DNA of 64,000 bases from Pseudomonas sp. 14P_8.1_Bac3 (GCF_025466085.1 NZ_JANLOD010000048.1:1-64000), one strand, 5' to 3'; positions 26,006-36,807 are shown, counted from the stretch's first letter. Notes: generated by a model from the sequence alone, not told the origin. Translations and numbers: made by a program.

Positions 26006-27019
26006 ATGAATGGCAAGAAAATCTACATCTCTGACGTGACCCTGCGCGATGGCAGCCACGCGATTCGCCACCAGTATTCGCTGCAGAACGTGCAGGACAT
26101 TGCTCGCGCGCTGGACAAGGCCAAGGTCGACTCGATCGAAGTGGCTCACGGCGATGGCTTGCAAGGTTCGAGCTTCAACTACGGCTTCGCCGCGCATACC
26201 GATTTGGAATGGATCGAAGCGGCGGCCGACGTGATCAGCCACGCGAAAATCACCACGCTTTTGCTGCCCGGCATCGGCACGGTGCATGACCTGAAAGCGG
26301 CTTACAACGCCGGTGCCCGTGTGGTGCGCATCGCCACCCATTGCACCGAAGCGGATGTCTCGAAACAGCACATCGAGTACGCCCGCGAGCTGGGCATGGA
26401 CACCGTCGGTTTCCTGATGATGAGCCACATGATCCCGGCCGAGCAGTTGGCCGCTCAGGCCAAGTTGATGGAGAGCTACGGCGCGACCTGCGTGTACATG
26501 GCCGACTCCGGTGGCGCGATGAACATGCAGGACATCCGCGATCGCTTCCGCGCCTTCAAGGCCGTGCTCAAACCGGAAACCGAAACCGGCATGCACGCCC
26601 ACCACAACCTGAGCCTGGGTGTGGCCAACTCGATCACCGCTGTCGAGGAAGGTTGTGACCGCATCGACGCCAGCCTCGCCGGCATGGGCGCCGGGGCCGG
26701 TAATGCGCCGCTGGAAGTGTTCATTGCCGCCGCCGAGCGCCTGGGCTGGAACCATGGCACCGACCTCTACACGCTGATGGATGCCGCCGATGACATTGTC
26801 CGGCCATTGCAGGATCGTCCGGTGCGCGTCGACCGTGAAACCCTGGCACTGGGTTATGCCGGCGTCTACTCAAGCTTCCTGCGTCACGCCGAAATCGCGG
26901 CGGCGAAGTACGGTCTCAAGACCCTCGACATCCTCGTCGAACTGGGCAAACGGCGCATGGTGGGCGGTCAGGAAGACATGATTGTTGACGTTGCGTTGGA
27001 CCTGCTCAAAGCGCCTTGA
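26006..27019 (+). CDS. mhpE: 4-hydroxy-2-oxovalerate aldolase
   Basis: A 337-residue class II aldolase of the DmpG/BphI/MhpE family with the HMG-CoA lyase-like TIM barrel. Arg and Asp of TLRDGSHA (about 13-20) and the two Mn(II)-ligating histidines in [13 protein letters not shown] are conserved. The C-terminal DmpG communication domain ([11 protein letters not shown] to the end) is complete. It splits 4-hydroxy-2-oxovalerate into pyruvate and an aldehyde, which passes to the preceding dehydrogenase. GAGGAGACC is a strong ribosome site. A clear terminator follows. Confidence 0.96.
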   Translation: MNGKKIYISDVTLRDGSHAIRHQYSLQNVQDIARALDKAKVDSIEVAHGDGLQGSSFNYGFAAHTDLEWIEAAADVISHAKITTLLLPGIGTVHDLKAAYNAGARVVRIATHCTEADVSKQHIEYARELGMDTVGFLMMSHMIPAEQLAAQAKLMESYGATCVYMADSGGAMNMQDIRDRFRAFKAVLKPETETGMHAHHNLSLGVANSITAVEEGCDRIDASLAGMGAGAGNAPLEVFIAAAERLGWNHGTDLYTLMDAADDIVRPLQDRPVRVDRETLALGYAGVYSSFLRHAEIAAAKYGLKTLDILVELGKRRMVGGQEDMIVDVALDLLKAP

Positions 27020-27039
27020 TACCGCAAGTCTGCGGCGGC

Positions 27040-27071
27040 GATGAAGGCGCAGCCAGCGCCTTCATCTTTTT
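27040..27071 (+). terminator. Rho-independent terminator of the meta-cleavage operon
   Basis: GATGAAGGCG pairs perfectly with CGCCTTCATC across a 7-nt loop, followed by TTTTT. It ends the operon that starts at 14161. Confidence 0.9.
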
Positions 27072-27218
27072 CATCTCGAATTTTATGAATAACAAGAAAA
27101 CTTCGATAAAAGGCCTGGCGATAACCCGTTGTCGAACCCATTGGAGGGTTCTGGGTTTTGTTCGTAAGTTATTGTTTTACATAGAATAAGTTGTAGTTTT
27201 TATTCCCTCTTGTTCGGC

Positions 27219-27234
27219 TGGCACAGTCGTTGCT
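27219..27234 (+). promoter_or_regulatory. Sigma54 (-24/-12) promoter of the hydrolase operon
   Basis: TGGCAC-AGTCG-TTGCT is a perfect sigma54 element; only the spacer differs from the one at 14161. It lies 105 bp before the hydrolase start on the same strand, so the hydrolase operon is probably co-regulated with the dioxygenase operon by the activator at 11974-13833. Confidence 0.92.
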
Positions 27235-27326
27235 CATATCAATTCGCAGGACGCCACTGCTGCGCTCTTCTCTTTTGCACCGGCGTGTTCAGCGCGGTGT
27301 TCGCTTCTGCTTCACCTCCATAATAA

Positions 27327-28184
<858 letters not shown>

Positions 28185-28283
28185 GTCCTGGCGCATCCCT
28201 CTCGCCGCCATGGCGGCGAGAGTTTTGCGACCATCTTGTGCCCCGCACATGGACCCATAACGACAACAAAACGGGGTTGAATC

Positions 28284-29360
28284 ATGATTGACATACGTCT
28301 GACCGGTGTTGTCTTGGCGCTGGCTGTCAGCAGCGCTGCCTGTGCCGCAGCACCACAGGTCCCCGCGTGCGCCGCGCAAAGCGGTTACACGCCGATCTGC
28401 GGCATGGCGCCCGCGGAGGATCTGGAGCTTTCGCCGGATGCCGGTTTCCTGTTCCTGAGTACCACTCCGGGACTGGCTGCCAGTCACCAAAGTCGTTTGC
28501 GGATCATGGAACTGGCCTCCCATACAGTCACCGATATGGTCATCGAGCGGCAGGCGACAGCAGGCTGGGGAGAGCCTTCGTGCGAGGAGCCGCAAGGCAC
28601 CATGGGTGCCCACGGCATCCATTTATCCAGACGTGCCGACGGTCGATCGCAATTACTGGTGGTCAACCACAACGGTCGAGAAGCAGTTGAGTTTCTTGAG
28701 CCCATGAGAGATGGGAACACCTGGAAGGCAATTTGGCGTGGCTGTGTCGAAAGCCAGGACGGCACGATGCTCAATGATGTGGCAGCTACGCCTGACGGCG
28801 GCTTCGTGGTCACGGCCATGTTCAGCCTCAGTGCGATGAAAGACGATCCGCACCTGGAAAAATTGCTCGATGGCCGTGCCACCGGACATTTGCTTGCCTG
28901 GCGCTCCAGCGAGGGCCTGCGTCGCCTGCCGAACAGTCAGGCACCCGCACCGAATGGCATCCAGGTCAGTCATGACGGTCAGTCGGTATGGTTCGCCGCG
29001 TGGCCGGCCAGCGGAGTGTGGCAGTACGATTTCAAGCAGCAAAAAGTCGTCAGCAAGATCGTCTTGGACTTTTTGCCGGACAACCTGACCTGGACAACGG
29101 ATGGCCAACTGCTTACGGCCGGTGTGCCGGATGTACAGACCTTTCGCAGGTGTTTCCTCAGCCACAACGAGTTCTGCCCCAGCGCTGCGGTGGTGGCGTT
29201 GATCGACCCTCTCAAAGGTTCCAGCCGTGAACTGCTGCGGGCCAGGGAAGGGGTGGTGTATGGCGCCTCTACCGCATTACAGGTCGGTCGCGATGTGTTC
29301 GTCGGAGCATTTGCCGGTGATCGCCTGTTGCTGTTACCCGACGCGATGCCGGCGTTGTAA
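28284..29360 (+). CDS. Secreted paraoxonase/SMP-30-like beta-propeller protein
   Basis: A 358-residue protein with a signal peptide (VVLALAVSSAACAAA, cleavage near residue 22). The segments MGAHGIHLSRR...LLVVNHNGREAVEF and LNDVAATPDGGFVVTAMF follow the pattern of paraoxonase/arylesterase propellers (HGIS....LLVVNH, LNDI.A.G...Y.T), where the Asn and Asp residues bind calcium. It could be a periplasmic lactonase or esterase. Several cysteine pairs suggest disulfides. It lies in the second sigma54 operon, so a lactone or ester form of the substrate is conceivable (inference). Confidence 0.65.
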   Translation: MIDIRLTGVVLALAVSSAACAAAPQVPACAAQSGYTPICGMAPAEDLELSPDAGFLFLSTTPGLAASHQSRLRIMELASHTVTDMVIERQATAGWGEPSCEEPQGTMGAHGIHLSRRADGRSQLLVVNHNGREAVEFLEPMRDGNTWKAIWRGCVESQDGTMLNDVAATPDGGFVVTAMFSLSAMKDDPHLEKLLDGRATGHLLAWRSSEGLRRLPNSQAPAPNGIQVSHDGQSVWFAAWPASGVWQYDFKQQKVVSKIVLDFLPDNLTWTTDGQLLTAGVPDVQTFRRCFLSHNEFCPSAAVVALIDPLKGSSRELLRAREGVVYGASTALQVGRDVFVGAFAGDRLLLLPDAMPAL

Positions 29361-29502
29361 GTCAGCCAGATGCTTTCCGCGCAATCGCTGCACGGGCGTC
29401 ACCTTGCTTAATTATTGAAAAGCCTATTTGGCCGGGCAGGCTGATTCCCCTGCACGGGGCTGATGATAATCGGACGATGAAGTCCACAGATCAGGAGTAG
29501 AT

Positions 29503-30969
29503 ATGCAACCTTACGACGTCATCGTTTTGGGCAGCGGCAATGCCGGGCTTTGCGCGGCGCTTTCGGCTCGCGAACACGGGGCGCGAGTGGCCTTGCTGGA
29601 ACGTGCGCCGCAAGCGCTGCGGGGCGGAAATTCAGCGCACACCGGAGGTGCTTTTCGTGTGGCTTATCGGGGCGTTGAAGACTTGCGTTGCTTGATGCCG
29701 GACCTGCTGGAGAGTGAAATCCAGAACAGTGATTTCGGCACCTATACTCAGGATGATTTTTTCGGCGAGCTGGCCTCGATGAGCCAATATCGCAGCGATC
29801 CGCACGTGCTGGACACGGTTGTGACGCAGAGCCTGGATACCCTGCAATGGATGACCTCGAAGGGCGTGCGCTTCATGCCCATCTATGGTCGCCAGGCCTT
29901 CAAGGTGGATGGCAAATTCCGTTTTTGGGGCGGGTTGACCATTGAGGTTTCCGGTGGCGGCCTGGGGCTGGTCGATGCGCTGTTTCGCCGAGTGGAAAAA
30001 GACGCTGTGGAGGTGTTCTACGGCTGTCGTACTCAACGCATCAGCCGCGGTCCTGAGGGTGTATGGCAGCTTTATTGCGCAGACGGCCGTCAGTTTTCCG
30101 CGCGAGCCCTGATCCTCGCAACAGGTGGCTTTCACGCCAATCTGGAATGGCGCACCAAATACCTGGGGCCGGGATGGGACCTGGCCAAGGTCCGGGGGTC
30201 GCGCTACAACACCGGTGACGGAATCCGTATGGCCTTGGACGCTGGCGCAGTGGCACACGGTAACTGGTCCGGTTGCCATGCCGTGTTCTACGACATTAAC
30301 GCGCCGCAAACAGGCGACTTGAATTGCCTGAACCAGCAAAAAAACTATTTCCACCTCGGCGTCGTGGTCAATTCGGATGGCAAGCGCTTCATCGATGAAG
30401 GCGAGGATTTTCGTAATTACACCTACTCCAGCATGGGCGCCAAGGTCATGGCGCAGCCGGGTGGGGTGGCCTGGCAGATCTTCGACCAGCACAGTCACGA
30501 ATTGCTTCCCGATGAATACCGAGGGCGTCACGTTACGCGGATCCAGGCGGCAACTCTCCAAGGACTGATCGAGCAGATGGAGGGCGTCAACGCTCCTGCA
30601 CTGTTGCACACCTTGCAAACCTTCAATGCGGCAGTGCAAGTCGATGTGCCGTTCAATCCGGCCGTACGTGACGGCCGTTCGACTCAAAACCTGGAGTTGC
30701 CAAAGTCAAACTGGGCAAATCCGCTGGATCGTCCACCCTTTGTCGCCTATGCGGTGACGTGCGGCATCACCTTCACCTTCGGTGGCTTGAAGGTTAACAG
30801 TCAGGCCCAAGTGTTGAATGAGGAGGATCAGGCCATCGACGGGCTCTACGCCGCGGGTGAACTGGTGGGAAACCTCTATTACGTCAAATACGCAGGTGGG
30901 GCGGGGCTGACTTCCGGTTCCGTGCTTGGGCGCATCGCCGGCGCAGAGGCAGCAACGCGATGCGGTTGA
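29503..30969 (+). CDS. FAD-dependent oxidoreductase, TcuA/KstD-like (flavoprotein 3)
   Basis: A 488-residue flavoprotein paralogous to the one at 9116. GSGNAG is at 11-16, LLERAPQALRGGNSAHTGG matches TcuA closely, and GLYAAGELVGNLYYVKYAGG is the C-terminal FAD motif. Both share the PLxxGPFFAYP.ISANVFTFGGLKV-like stretch (here DRPPFVAYAVTCGITFTFGG). AGGAG precedes the ATG. The gene follows the propeller gene by 142 bp and may have its own promoter. No terminator was recognised before the opposing M20 gene. Confidence 0.85.
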   Translation: MQPYDVIVLGSGNAGLCAALSAREHGARVALLERAPQALRGGNSAHTGGAFRVAYRGVEDLRCLMPDLLESEIQNSDFGTYTQDDFFGELASMSQYRSDPHVLDTVVTQSLDTLQWMTSKGVRFMPIYGRQAFKVDGKFRFWGGLTIEVSGGGLGLVDALFRRVEKDAVEVFYGCRTQRISRGPEGVWQLYCADGRQFSARALILATGGFHANLEWRTKYLGPGWDLAKVRGSRYNTGDGIRMALDAGAVAHGNWSGCHAVFYDINAPQTGDLNCLNQQKNYFHLGVVVNSDGKRFIDEGEDFRNYTYSSMGAKVMAQPGGVAWQIFDQHSHELLPDEYRGRHVTRIQAATLQGLIEQMEGVNAPALLHTLQTFNAAVQVDVPFNPAVRDGRSTQNLELPKSNWANPLDRPPFVAYAVTCGITFTFGGLKVNSQAQVLNEEDQAIDGLYAAGELVGNLYYVKYAGGAGLTSGSVLGRIAGAEAATRCG

Positions 30970-31016
30970 GATCGCTGCGCAAATGGAGCGTCGAACGATG
31001 CGTCTTCCTCTTCAGA

Positions 31017-32348
31017 TCATCCGGGCTGACGCCGCCCTGGATAGTTGACGACAAACTGCACATGCGCCTTGACCCCGGTAGCCAGGGTCGCATCATCGGC
31101 GGTGAAGTAGGGGCTGTGATTGTTCGGCACTTTACGCATGTCCTGGTCCGCGGGGGTTGCGCCCAGGAACACGAACAGTCCGGGTATCTTTTGCGCGTAG
31201 TAGGAGAAGTCTTCGCTGGGCGACAGCGAGGAATCCAGCCGCGCGACTTTGCCCGGCGCTGCCAGCTCCAATGCCGGAACCATGGATTCGGTCAGCGTCG
31301 GATCATTGGTTGTCACCGGTGCCTTGTTCACCAGCAGCAGCTTGGCGTCTGTTTCGTAGGCGCTGGCGATTCCGCTTACAAGCGGCGGCATTTTTTTCAG
31401 GATCGTCTCGCGGATATCGGCATTGTTGGTGCGAATGGTGCCGGTCATCTCGACCGTCTCGGGAATGATGTTGGCTGCCGATCCGGCATTGAGCGTGCCG
31501 ATACTGATCACGCCCATGCCCTGGGTCAGATCGATTCGTCGACTGACCAACGTTTGCAAACCGCCGATGATTCCCTGGCTCGCGACAATCGGATCGACCC
31601 CGCTCCAGGGCGCGGAACCGTGAGTCTGTTGACCCTTGACCGTGATGCGGAAGGAGTCGCTGCTGTTGAGCACGGTCCCGGATTTGTAATACAGATGCCC
31701 GGTCGGATAACCCGCCATGACATGAACGCCAAATATTGCTTCAGCCTTGGGTGAGTCCAGTGCTCCGTCGCGAATCATTGCCTGTGCGCCGATCAGCGTA
31801 TCGGTCTGGAACTCGTCGACATCGGCGGCACCTTCTTCGGCAGGCTGGAACAGGAAGACCACCGTCCCGCGAATCTGATCCCGATGCTCCGCCAGTACCT
31901 TGGCAGCGCCCAGCAGCATAGCGGTATGTGTGTCATGTCCACAGGCGTGCATCACTGGCACGCTCTTGCCCAGGCGGATGCCGGTGGCTTTGCTGGAGAA
32001 GGGCAGGCCGGTCATCTCCATGACCGGCAGCGCATCCATATCCGCGCGCAAAGCGACCACCGGCCCTGGCTGCCCCCCTTTGAGAACGCCGACAACCCCC
32101 GTTTTACCAACTTGAGTGCGCACTTCGATATTCCACGCCCTGAGTCGTTCGGCAACCAGCTCGGCGGTTTTGAACTCCATGTTGCCCAGTTCCGGATGCT
32201 GGTGAATGGTGTGGCGCAGATCGATGACTTCCTGATTGACCGCGACGACCGCTGTGTCGACCCAATCGGGGTCAGCCGCTTGGCTGCAAGTGGCGACGAG
32301 CGTTGTCAAAACTGTCAGGCATAGCGAGGGGTTGATAAAACGAATCAA
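31017..32348 (-). CDS. Secreted M20 family amidohydrolase (hippurate hydrolase-like)
   Basis: A 443-residue metallo-amidohydrolase with a signal peptide (LCLTVLTTLVATCSQA, about residues 9-24). Metal-binding motifs are MHACGHDTHTAML and FQPAEEG, and the dimerisation lid begins near VKGQQTHGSAPW. Family members cleave N-acyl amino acids and similar amides. The export signal is less common in the family but seen in Pseudomonas. It is transcribed towards the catabolic island; a link to it (release of an amide-bound substrate) is only speculation. Confidence 0.9.
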   Translation of the reverse strand: MIRFINPSLCLTVLTTLVATCSQAADPDWVDTAVVAVNQEVIDLRHTIHQHPELGNMEFKTAELVAERLRAWNIEVRTQVGKTGVVGVLKGGQPGPVVALRADMDALPVMEMTGLPFSSKATGIRLGKSVPVMHACGHDTHTAMLLGAAKVLAEHRDQIRGTVVFLFQPAEEGAADVDEFQTDTLIGAQAMIRDGALDSPKAEAIFGVHVMAGYPTGHLYYKSGTVLNSSDSFRITVKGQQTHGSAPWSGVDPIVASQGIIGGLQTLVSRRIDLTQGMGVISIGTLNAGSAANIIPETVEMTGTIRTNNADIRETILKKMPPLVSGIASAYETDAKLLLVNKAPVTTNDPTLTESMVPALELAAPGKVARLDSSLSPSEDFSYYAQKIPGLFVFLGATPADQDMRKVPNNHSPYFTADDATLATGVKAHVQFVVNYPGRRQPG

Positions 32349-32909
32349 GGCAGGGTTATCCCTATGGTTTTTACGCAGGCAATTGGCTGTTGCGTGAGGG
32401 GCGCGTGTGAGTAACAGGCACGCCTGTATTGGAATCCGTCAACGCGAATATTGTTGAACGGCTTTTAAGCTTCGCGCCTTTTGTATCCAGTGTCTAATAT
32501 TTAGCAAGTATGTCTTCATACCTGTGAGGTATCGGATGTTGATCACATTACAAATTCATTGACTCAGGCAGTGGCGCATATTGCTGGGGCATATCGAATT
32601 GTAAACTTCCATAGCTTTGAGTGGACCCCATACTCCGTAATAGGTGTCGGGGGCGATTAAACAGTAATCGATATAGTCGATAGTCTGTATCTCGATATTG
32701 AATGGTGCTCGTAGCTACCTCGATAGGTCCATGGTCATCCGAGAAATACGCTGGTTTGCAGCTAAATATCTATTTTTTAACGAGATAATTACTAATAGCC
32801 GACTAATTGATAGGCTGCTATCTATATGTTAGGCTTGCTGCCTTTCAGTTGTGCGTGCAACGCACTTTCTCCTCTAATTCGTAATAGAACGCATCCAGTA
32901 AGGTTTCCA
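32349..32909. other. A/T-rich intergenic region upstream of oprB-gcd
   Basis: A 561-bp gap visibly richer in A and T than its neighbours, between the divergent M20 and porin genes. It contains a perfect inverted repeat CGATTA-AACAG-TAATCG (32654-32670) followed by CGATA repeats. No ORF with a ribosome site and family resemblance was seen, so it is most likely regulatory or a remnant of an insertion. Confidence 0.5.
32654..32670. promoter_or_regulatory. Inverted repeat, candidate operator upstream of the porin gene
   Basis: CGATTA and TAATCG are perfect 6-bp arms with a 5-bp spacer, 240 bp before the porin start. Function is unassigned. Confidence 0.3.
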
Positions 32910-34250
32910 GTGAAAATCAAGATCATTCCTGTCAGTGGATTATTGATATGCAGTGTTACAACGGGAGTCATGGCGCAGGAGCAAATGTTCTCTGCTAACT
33001 CTCGATGGATGACCGGCGACTGGGGTGGTCTGCGGACCGAATTACTGAATAAGGGGTATGACTTTCAATTTAGTTATCAGTCGGAAAGTGCTGCCAATCT
33101 TCGCGGTGGATATGATCACGATCATACGGCTCGTTATACCGATCAGTTCAACATGGGCGGGGCTTTTGATCTTGAAAAGATCCTGGGCTTGGAAAAGGCC
33201 AATCTTCAGTTACTCATTACAGAGCGCAGCGGTCGAGACATCACCAATGATCGTCTAACAGACTCACGCACGGGTACGCTCGGTTCCTCGGTCCAGGAGA
33301 ACTACGGCCGTGGCCAGACGTGGCGCATTACCACATTGGCGTATCAACAAAAATTTCTCGATGACGTCCTGGACATAAAAGTCGGTCGCCTGCCTATCGG
33401 CAGTGACTTCGATTCGACAGGTTGTGTTTTTCAGAACAACTCATTGTGCGGCGGCCTGGTCGGACACGCCTCCACCGTTTGGTACAACTCACCGGTGGGA
33501 CAGTGGGGAGGGCGGATCAAGGTCAACATCACGCCGCAAATCTACGCCCAGGCAGGCGTCTACGAATACAACCCGACCCTGCTGGAGAGCAACAATGGCT
33601 TCAAGCTGAACACATCAGGCCGGCAGGGAACGACCTATGTCAGCGAGTTGGGCTGGACTCCGTCGCTAGGTGAGGCCGGGATGGCGGGCAAGTACATGGT
33701 TGGAGGCTACTGGAACAGCGCAACGGCCAATGATGTGCTGGAAGATGCCAACGGCCAAAACAAACAGGTAACGGGTGAGCCGGCAGACCAGCTCGATGGG
33801 CGCTATGGCATGTATGCCTATGCTCGCCAGCAAATCACCACTGTGGACGGTGACGCCAAGCGAGGTCTTAGCCTGTTCGCCCATTACTCCCAGTACGACA
33901 AGCGCAGCAGCACCCTGGATTGGCAGGCACAAGTGGGCGCTATTTATGCCGGTCCATTCGACGCTCGTCCGCAGGATTCGCTGGCGATCGGCTTCAGTGA
34001 GTTGCACGTCAATTCGGCGCTGACAAAAAATCAGCGCTTGCACAACGAGACGCGCAATCTCACTGACTATGACAACCCGGCTTATCAGCCAATCCAGCAC
34101 GCCGAGTACGCCGCCGAAGTGCATTACGACTTCAAGTTGACGCCTTGGCTGATGCTGCGTCCCAACATTCAGTACCTCGCCAATCCCGGCGGCGTTTACC
34201 AAGTGGATAACGCTACCGTCGTAGGCTTGACTGTCAATACGGTGTTCTGA
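32910..34250 (+). CDS. OprB-family carbohydrate-selective porin
   Basis: A 446-residue outer-membrane porin. After a signal peptide ending MAQ (about residue 23) come WMTGDWGGLRTELLNKGYDFQFSY, the standard OprB opening, and GRLPIGSDFDSTGCVFQNNSLCG, the conserved mid-barrel motif; the protein ends in Phe. The GTG at 32910 is preferred because AAGG precedes it and the signal peptide then has a normal length; a reading from 32826 adds an atypical cysteine-rich N-terminus. It is 40 bp upstream of the glucose dehydrogenase gene, the usual oprB-gcd pairing for glucose entry and periplasmic oxidation. Confidence 0.9.
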   Translation: MKIKIIPVSGLLICSVTTGVMAQEQMFSANSRWMTGDWGGLRTELLNKGYDFQFSYQSESAANLRGGYDHDHTARYTDQFNMGGAFDLEKILGLEKANLQLLITERSGRDITNDRLTDSRTGTLGSSVQENYGRGQTWRITTLAYQQKFLDDVLDIKVGRLPIGSDFDSTGCVFQNNSLCGGLVGHASTVWYNSPVGQWGGRIKVNITPQIYAQAGVYEYNPTLLESNNGFKLNTSGRQGTTYVSELGWTPSLGEAGMAGKYMVGGYWNSATANDVLEDANGQNKQVTGEPADQLDGRYGMYAYARQQITTVDGDAKRGLSLFAHYSQYDKRSSTLDWQAQVGAIYAGPFDARPQDSLAIGFSELHVNSALTKNQRLHNETRNLTDYDNPAYQPIQHAEYAAEVHYDFKLTPWLMLRPNIQYLANPGGVYQVDNATVVGLTVNTVF

Positions 34251-34290
34251 ACCGCGGCTTTTGATTCCTTTACAAATTAGGTAAATAACA

Positions 34291-36660
34291 ATGATTCTCA
34301 GAGTGACAAGTGTCGTAATGGCGATACTGGGTATTTCGCTGCTGTATATGGGCGTACAGCTGGTGGCTGCCGGTGGTTCGTCAGCGTACGCGGTCATTGC
34401 CGTTGGCGTGCTGGTGACTGCGGTTCTGATATTCCTGAAAAAGAAATCGGCGCTGAGCCTGTATGCGCTGATGATGTGGGGGATTCTGCTCTGGATCATC
34501 TACGAAGTTGGCTTCGATAAGTGGCAGTGGATTCCCCGAGGCGACCTGTTCGCGTTGATAGGGTTGTGGCTGGCACTCCCTTGGGTAGTACGTCCGCTAA
34601 ATCAGGCCCAGGCGCCGGCCGATACTCGGGGTTTTCATCCTTTTCTTGGTGGCACGGTAGGGGTAATGATGGTGATCGTGCTAGCGGTCATGTTTTACGA
34701 CCCCTACCCGATACAAGGCCAGCTCAACAATCCAGTGACGTCACGCAGCACCGATGTAGCAGGGAAGGACTGGGTGGCTTATGGCGGTACCAATAATGGC
34801 CAGCGCTTTTCCAGCCTTGACCAGATCAAGCCAGCCAATATCAAAAAGTTGACGGTTGCCTGGGAGTACCACACCGGCGACCTGCGCGATGCTGAAAAAG
34901 ATGCCAGCGAGTACACCTTTGAAGCGACGCCGCTGAAGGTCAATAATCGGGTGTATCTGTGTACCGCTCATAACGAGGTGCACGCGCTGAACCCGGAAAC
35001 CGGGAAACTGGATTGGAAATACACGCCGGAGAAGAACCGCTCCTACCTGCAACAGCATCAGACCTGCCGAGGCGTGAGTTATTACTCTGCCTCTTCCGAT
35101 AGTGAACAGCCCACTGCGGTGCAGTGCGAAAAACGCATCATCACGGCAACGGCAGATGCCAAGCTGGTGGCGCTGGACGCGGATACTGGCAAAGTCTGCA
35201 ATGACTTTGGCGTCAGCGGTGTGGTTGATCTGAGTGCCAACATGGGCGAGGTTCGCCCGCATGCCTTGATGCAAACAGCGGCACCGCTAGTGGCAGGCAG
35301 TTTGATTATTGTCGGTGGCTCGGTCATGGACAACGGGTACAACGATGGCAACCCGTCTGGCGTGATCCGTGCCTACAACGTGATCACAGGCCAGTTGGTA
35401 TGGAACTTCGATCCAGCCAATCCGGATAACACCCAGCCAATCGCAGCGGATAAAACCTATCCCTATGACACGCCTGTGGCTTGGGGCACCCTGAGTGCCG
35501 ACATGAAAAATGGACTGGTCTACGTACCTTTCGGTAATGCTTCGCCCGATGAACTTGGCATCAAGCGTGATCCGAATAGCAACACTGAAAAATTCCGCGA
35601 CACTTTGGTTGCACTCGACCTGAGCACGGGTGCGTTCAAGTGGAAATTCCAGACTTCGCACAACGACCTGTGGGACCGCGATAATCCTTCGCAGCCTACG
35701 TTGGTCGACTTGGGAAAAGAGGGCGGCAAGCAACCAGCATTGCTGCTGCCAACCAAGGTCGGCAATATCTTTGTGCTCAATCGCCTGACCGGGGAGCCGA
35801 TAGTCCCTGTCGATCAGGTCAAGGTCTCAACCCAAGGCGGCGTTGAGGGTGAGCACTTTGCAGCAACGCAGCCGGTTTCCAAACTCAACTTCATTCCTGA
35901 AGCACTGACAGAGAAATCAATGTGGGGCATGACGCCCTTCGATCAGATGTCTTGCCGCATCAGCTACAACCAGCTGCGTTACGACGGCAATCCATGGACG
36001 CCAAGCACCGAGCGGGGCTCGCTGATTTTTCCTGGCAATATCGGCGCATTCAACTGGGGCTCGGTAGCTGTCGATCCTGATCGGCAGATCCTGATCGCAG
36101 CGCCTGTGCGTCTCGCCTATAAATACAACCTGATCAAGCGTACCGCGCAAACAGAAGACAAGCGCCTGTTCACCCAGGATGGAACGCCTTACTGGAACGA
36201 AAACTTCAACGGCGACTATGCCATCCATATTCAGCAGTTCGCCTCCAGTCTTGGCGTTCCCTGTATCGCGCCGCCTTGGGGGCGTATGGTTGGGGTTGAC
36301 CTGAACACCGGCAAAACCGAATGGATGCGCCGCACTGGCACCAGTAAAAACCTGAAAACCAGTTTCTTGCCAGGGCGCTTCCCGATTGGCTTCCCGATGG
36401 GCATGGTTGCCCATGGTGGGCCGTTGGTGACTGCCGGTGGTGTGGTTTTCCATGGCGCGACGGCGGATAACTTTATTCGTGCCTACGACATCAACACTGG
36501 CGAAGTTCTCTGGCAGACTGAATTGCCCGCGGGTGGGCAGGCCACACCATCGACTTATATGGGCAGCGATGGAAAGCAGTATGTGATCATCTCCGCAGGT
36601 GGTCATGGCTCCCTGGGCACAACCTTGGGTGATAGCGTGATTGCGTTCCGTCTGGATTAG
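34291..36660 (+). CDS. gcd: Membrane-bound PQQ-dependent glucose dehydrogenase
   Basis: A 789-residue quinoprotein. Five membrane helices occupy about residues 5-135, then an eight-bladed propeller faces the periplasm (WVAYGGTNNGQRFSSL onward). Catalytic Asp of SHNDLWD and Lys of TKVGNIFVL match Asp466 and Lys493 of E. coli Gcd, and the end ISAGGHGSLGTTLGDSVIAF is the glucose-type motif; quinate dehydrogenases differ here. It oxidises glucose to gluconate with electrons passing to ubiquinone. Quinate/shikimate specificity cannot be fully excluded. A terminator follows at 36679. Confidence 0.85.
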   Translation: MILRVTSVVMAILGISLLYMGVQLVAAGGSSAYAVIAVGVLVTAVLIFLKKKSALSLYALMMWGILLWIIYEVGFDKWQWIPRGDLFALIGLWLALPWVVRPLNQAQAPADTRGFHPFLGGTVGVMMVIVLAVMFYDPYPIQGQLNNPVTSRSTDVAGKDWVAYGGTNNGQRFSSLDQIKPANIKKLTVAWEYHTGDLRDAEKDASEYTFEATPLKVNNRVYLCTAHNEVHALNPETGKLDWKYTPEKNRSYLQQHQTCRGVSYYSASSDSEQPTAVQCEKRIITATADAKLVALDADTGKVCNDFGVSGVVDLSANMGEVRPHALMQTAAPLVAGSLIIVGGSVMDNGYNDGNPSGVIRAYNVITGQLVWNFDPANPDNTQPIAADKTYPYDTPVAWGTLSADMKNGLVYVPFGNASPDELGIKRDPNSNTEKFRDTLVALDLSTGAFKWKFQTSHNDLWDRDNPSQPTLVDLGKEGGKQPALLLPTKVGNIFVLNRLTGEPIVPVDQVKVSTQGGVEGEHFAATQPVSKLNFIPEALTEKSMWGMTPFDQMSCRISYNQLRYDGNPWTPSTERGSLIFPGNIGAFNWGSVAVDPDRQILIAAPVRLAYKYNLIKRTAQTEDKRLFTQDGTPYWNENFNGDYAIHIQQFASSLGVPCIAPPWGRMVGVDLNTGKTEWMRRTGTSKNLKTSFLPGRFPIGFPMGMVAHGGPLVTAGGVVFHGATADNFIRAYDINTGEVLWQTELPAGGQATPSTYMGSDGKQYVIISAGGHGSLGTTLGDSVIAFRLD

Positions 36661-36678
36661 GCAATCAGTCAAATAAAG

Positions 36679-36713
36679 AAAGGCCGTGGGCTGAAAGTAT
36701 CACGGCCTTTTTT
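36679..36713 (+). terminator. Rho-independent terminator after gcd
   Basis: AAAGGCCGTG and CACGGCCTTT form a perfect 10-bp stem around a 12-nt loop followed by TTTT. Confidence 0.9.
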
Positions 36714-36807
36714 GACCATGCCGCACATGGCGTAGCTTACTGAATCGCCATTGTCGGGGAGCAAGGGAAGTTCGCGCAGGTATGATGAAAGAACGATAGG
36801 AGTGCGG

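Noticed and set aside
27134..27151. GAACCC/GGGTTC repeat as enhancer site of the second sigma54 promoter
   Set aside because: It shares no sequence with the candidate sites at 14003-14042, so it is not listed as an operator; it could be a chance hairpin.
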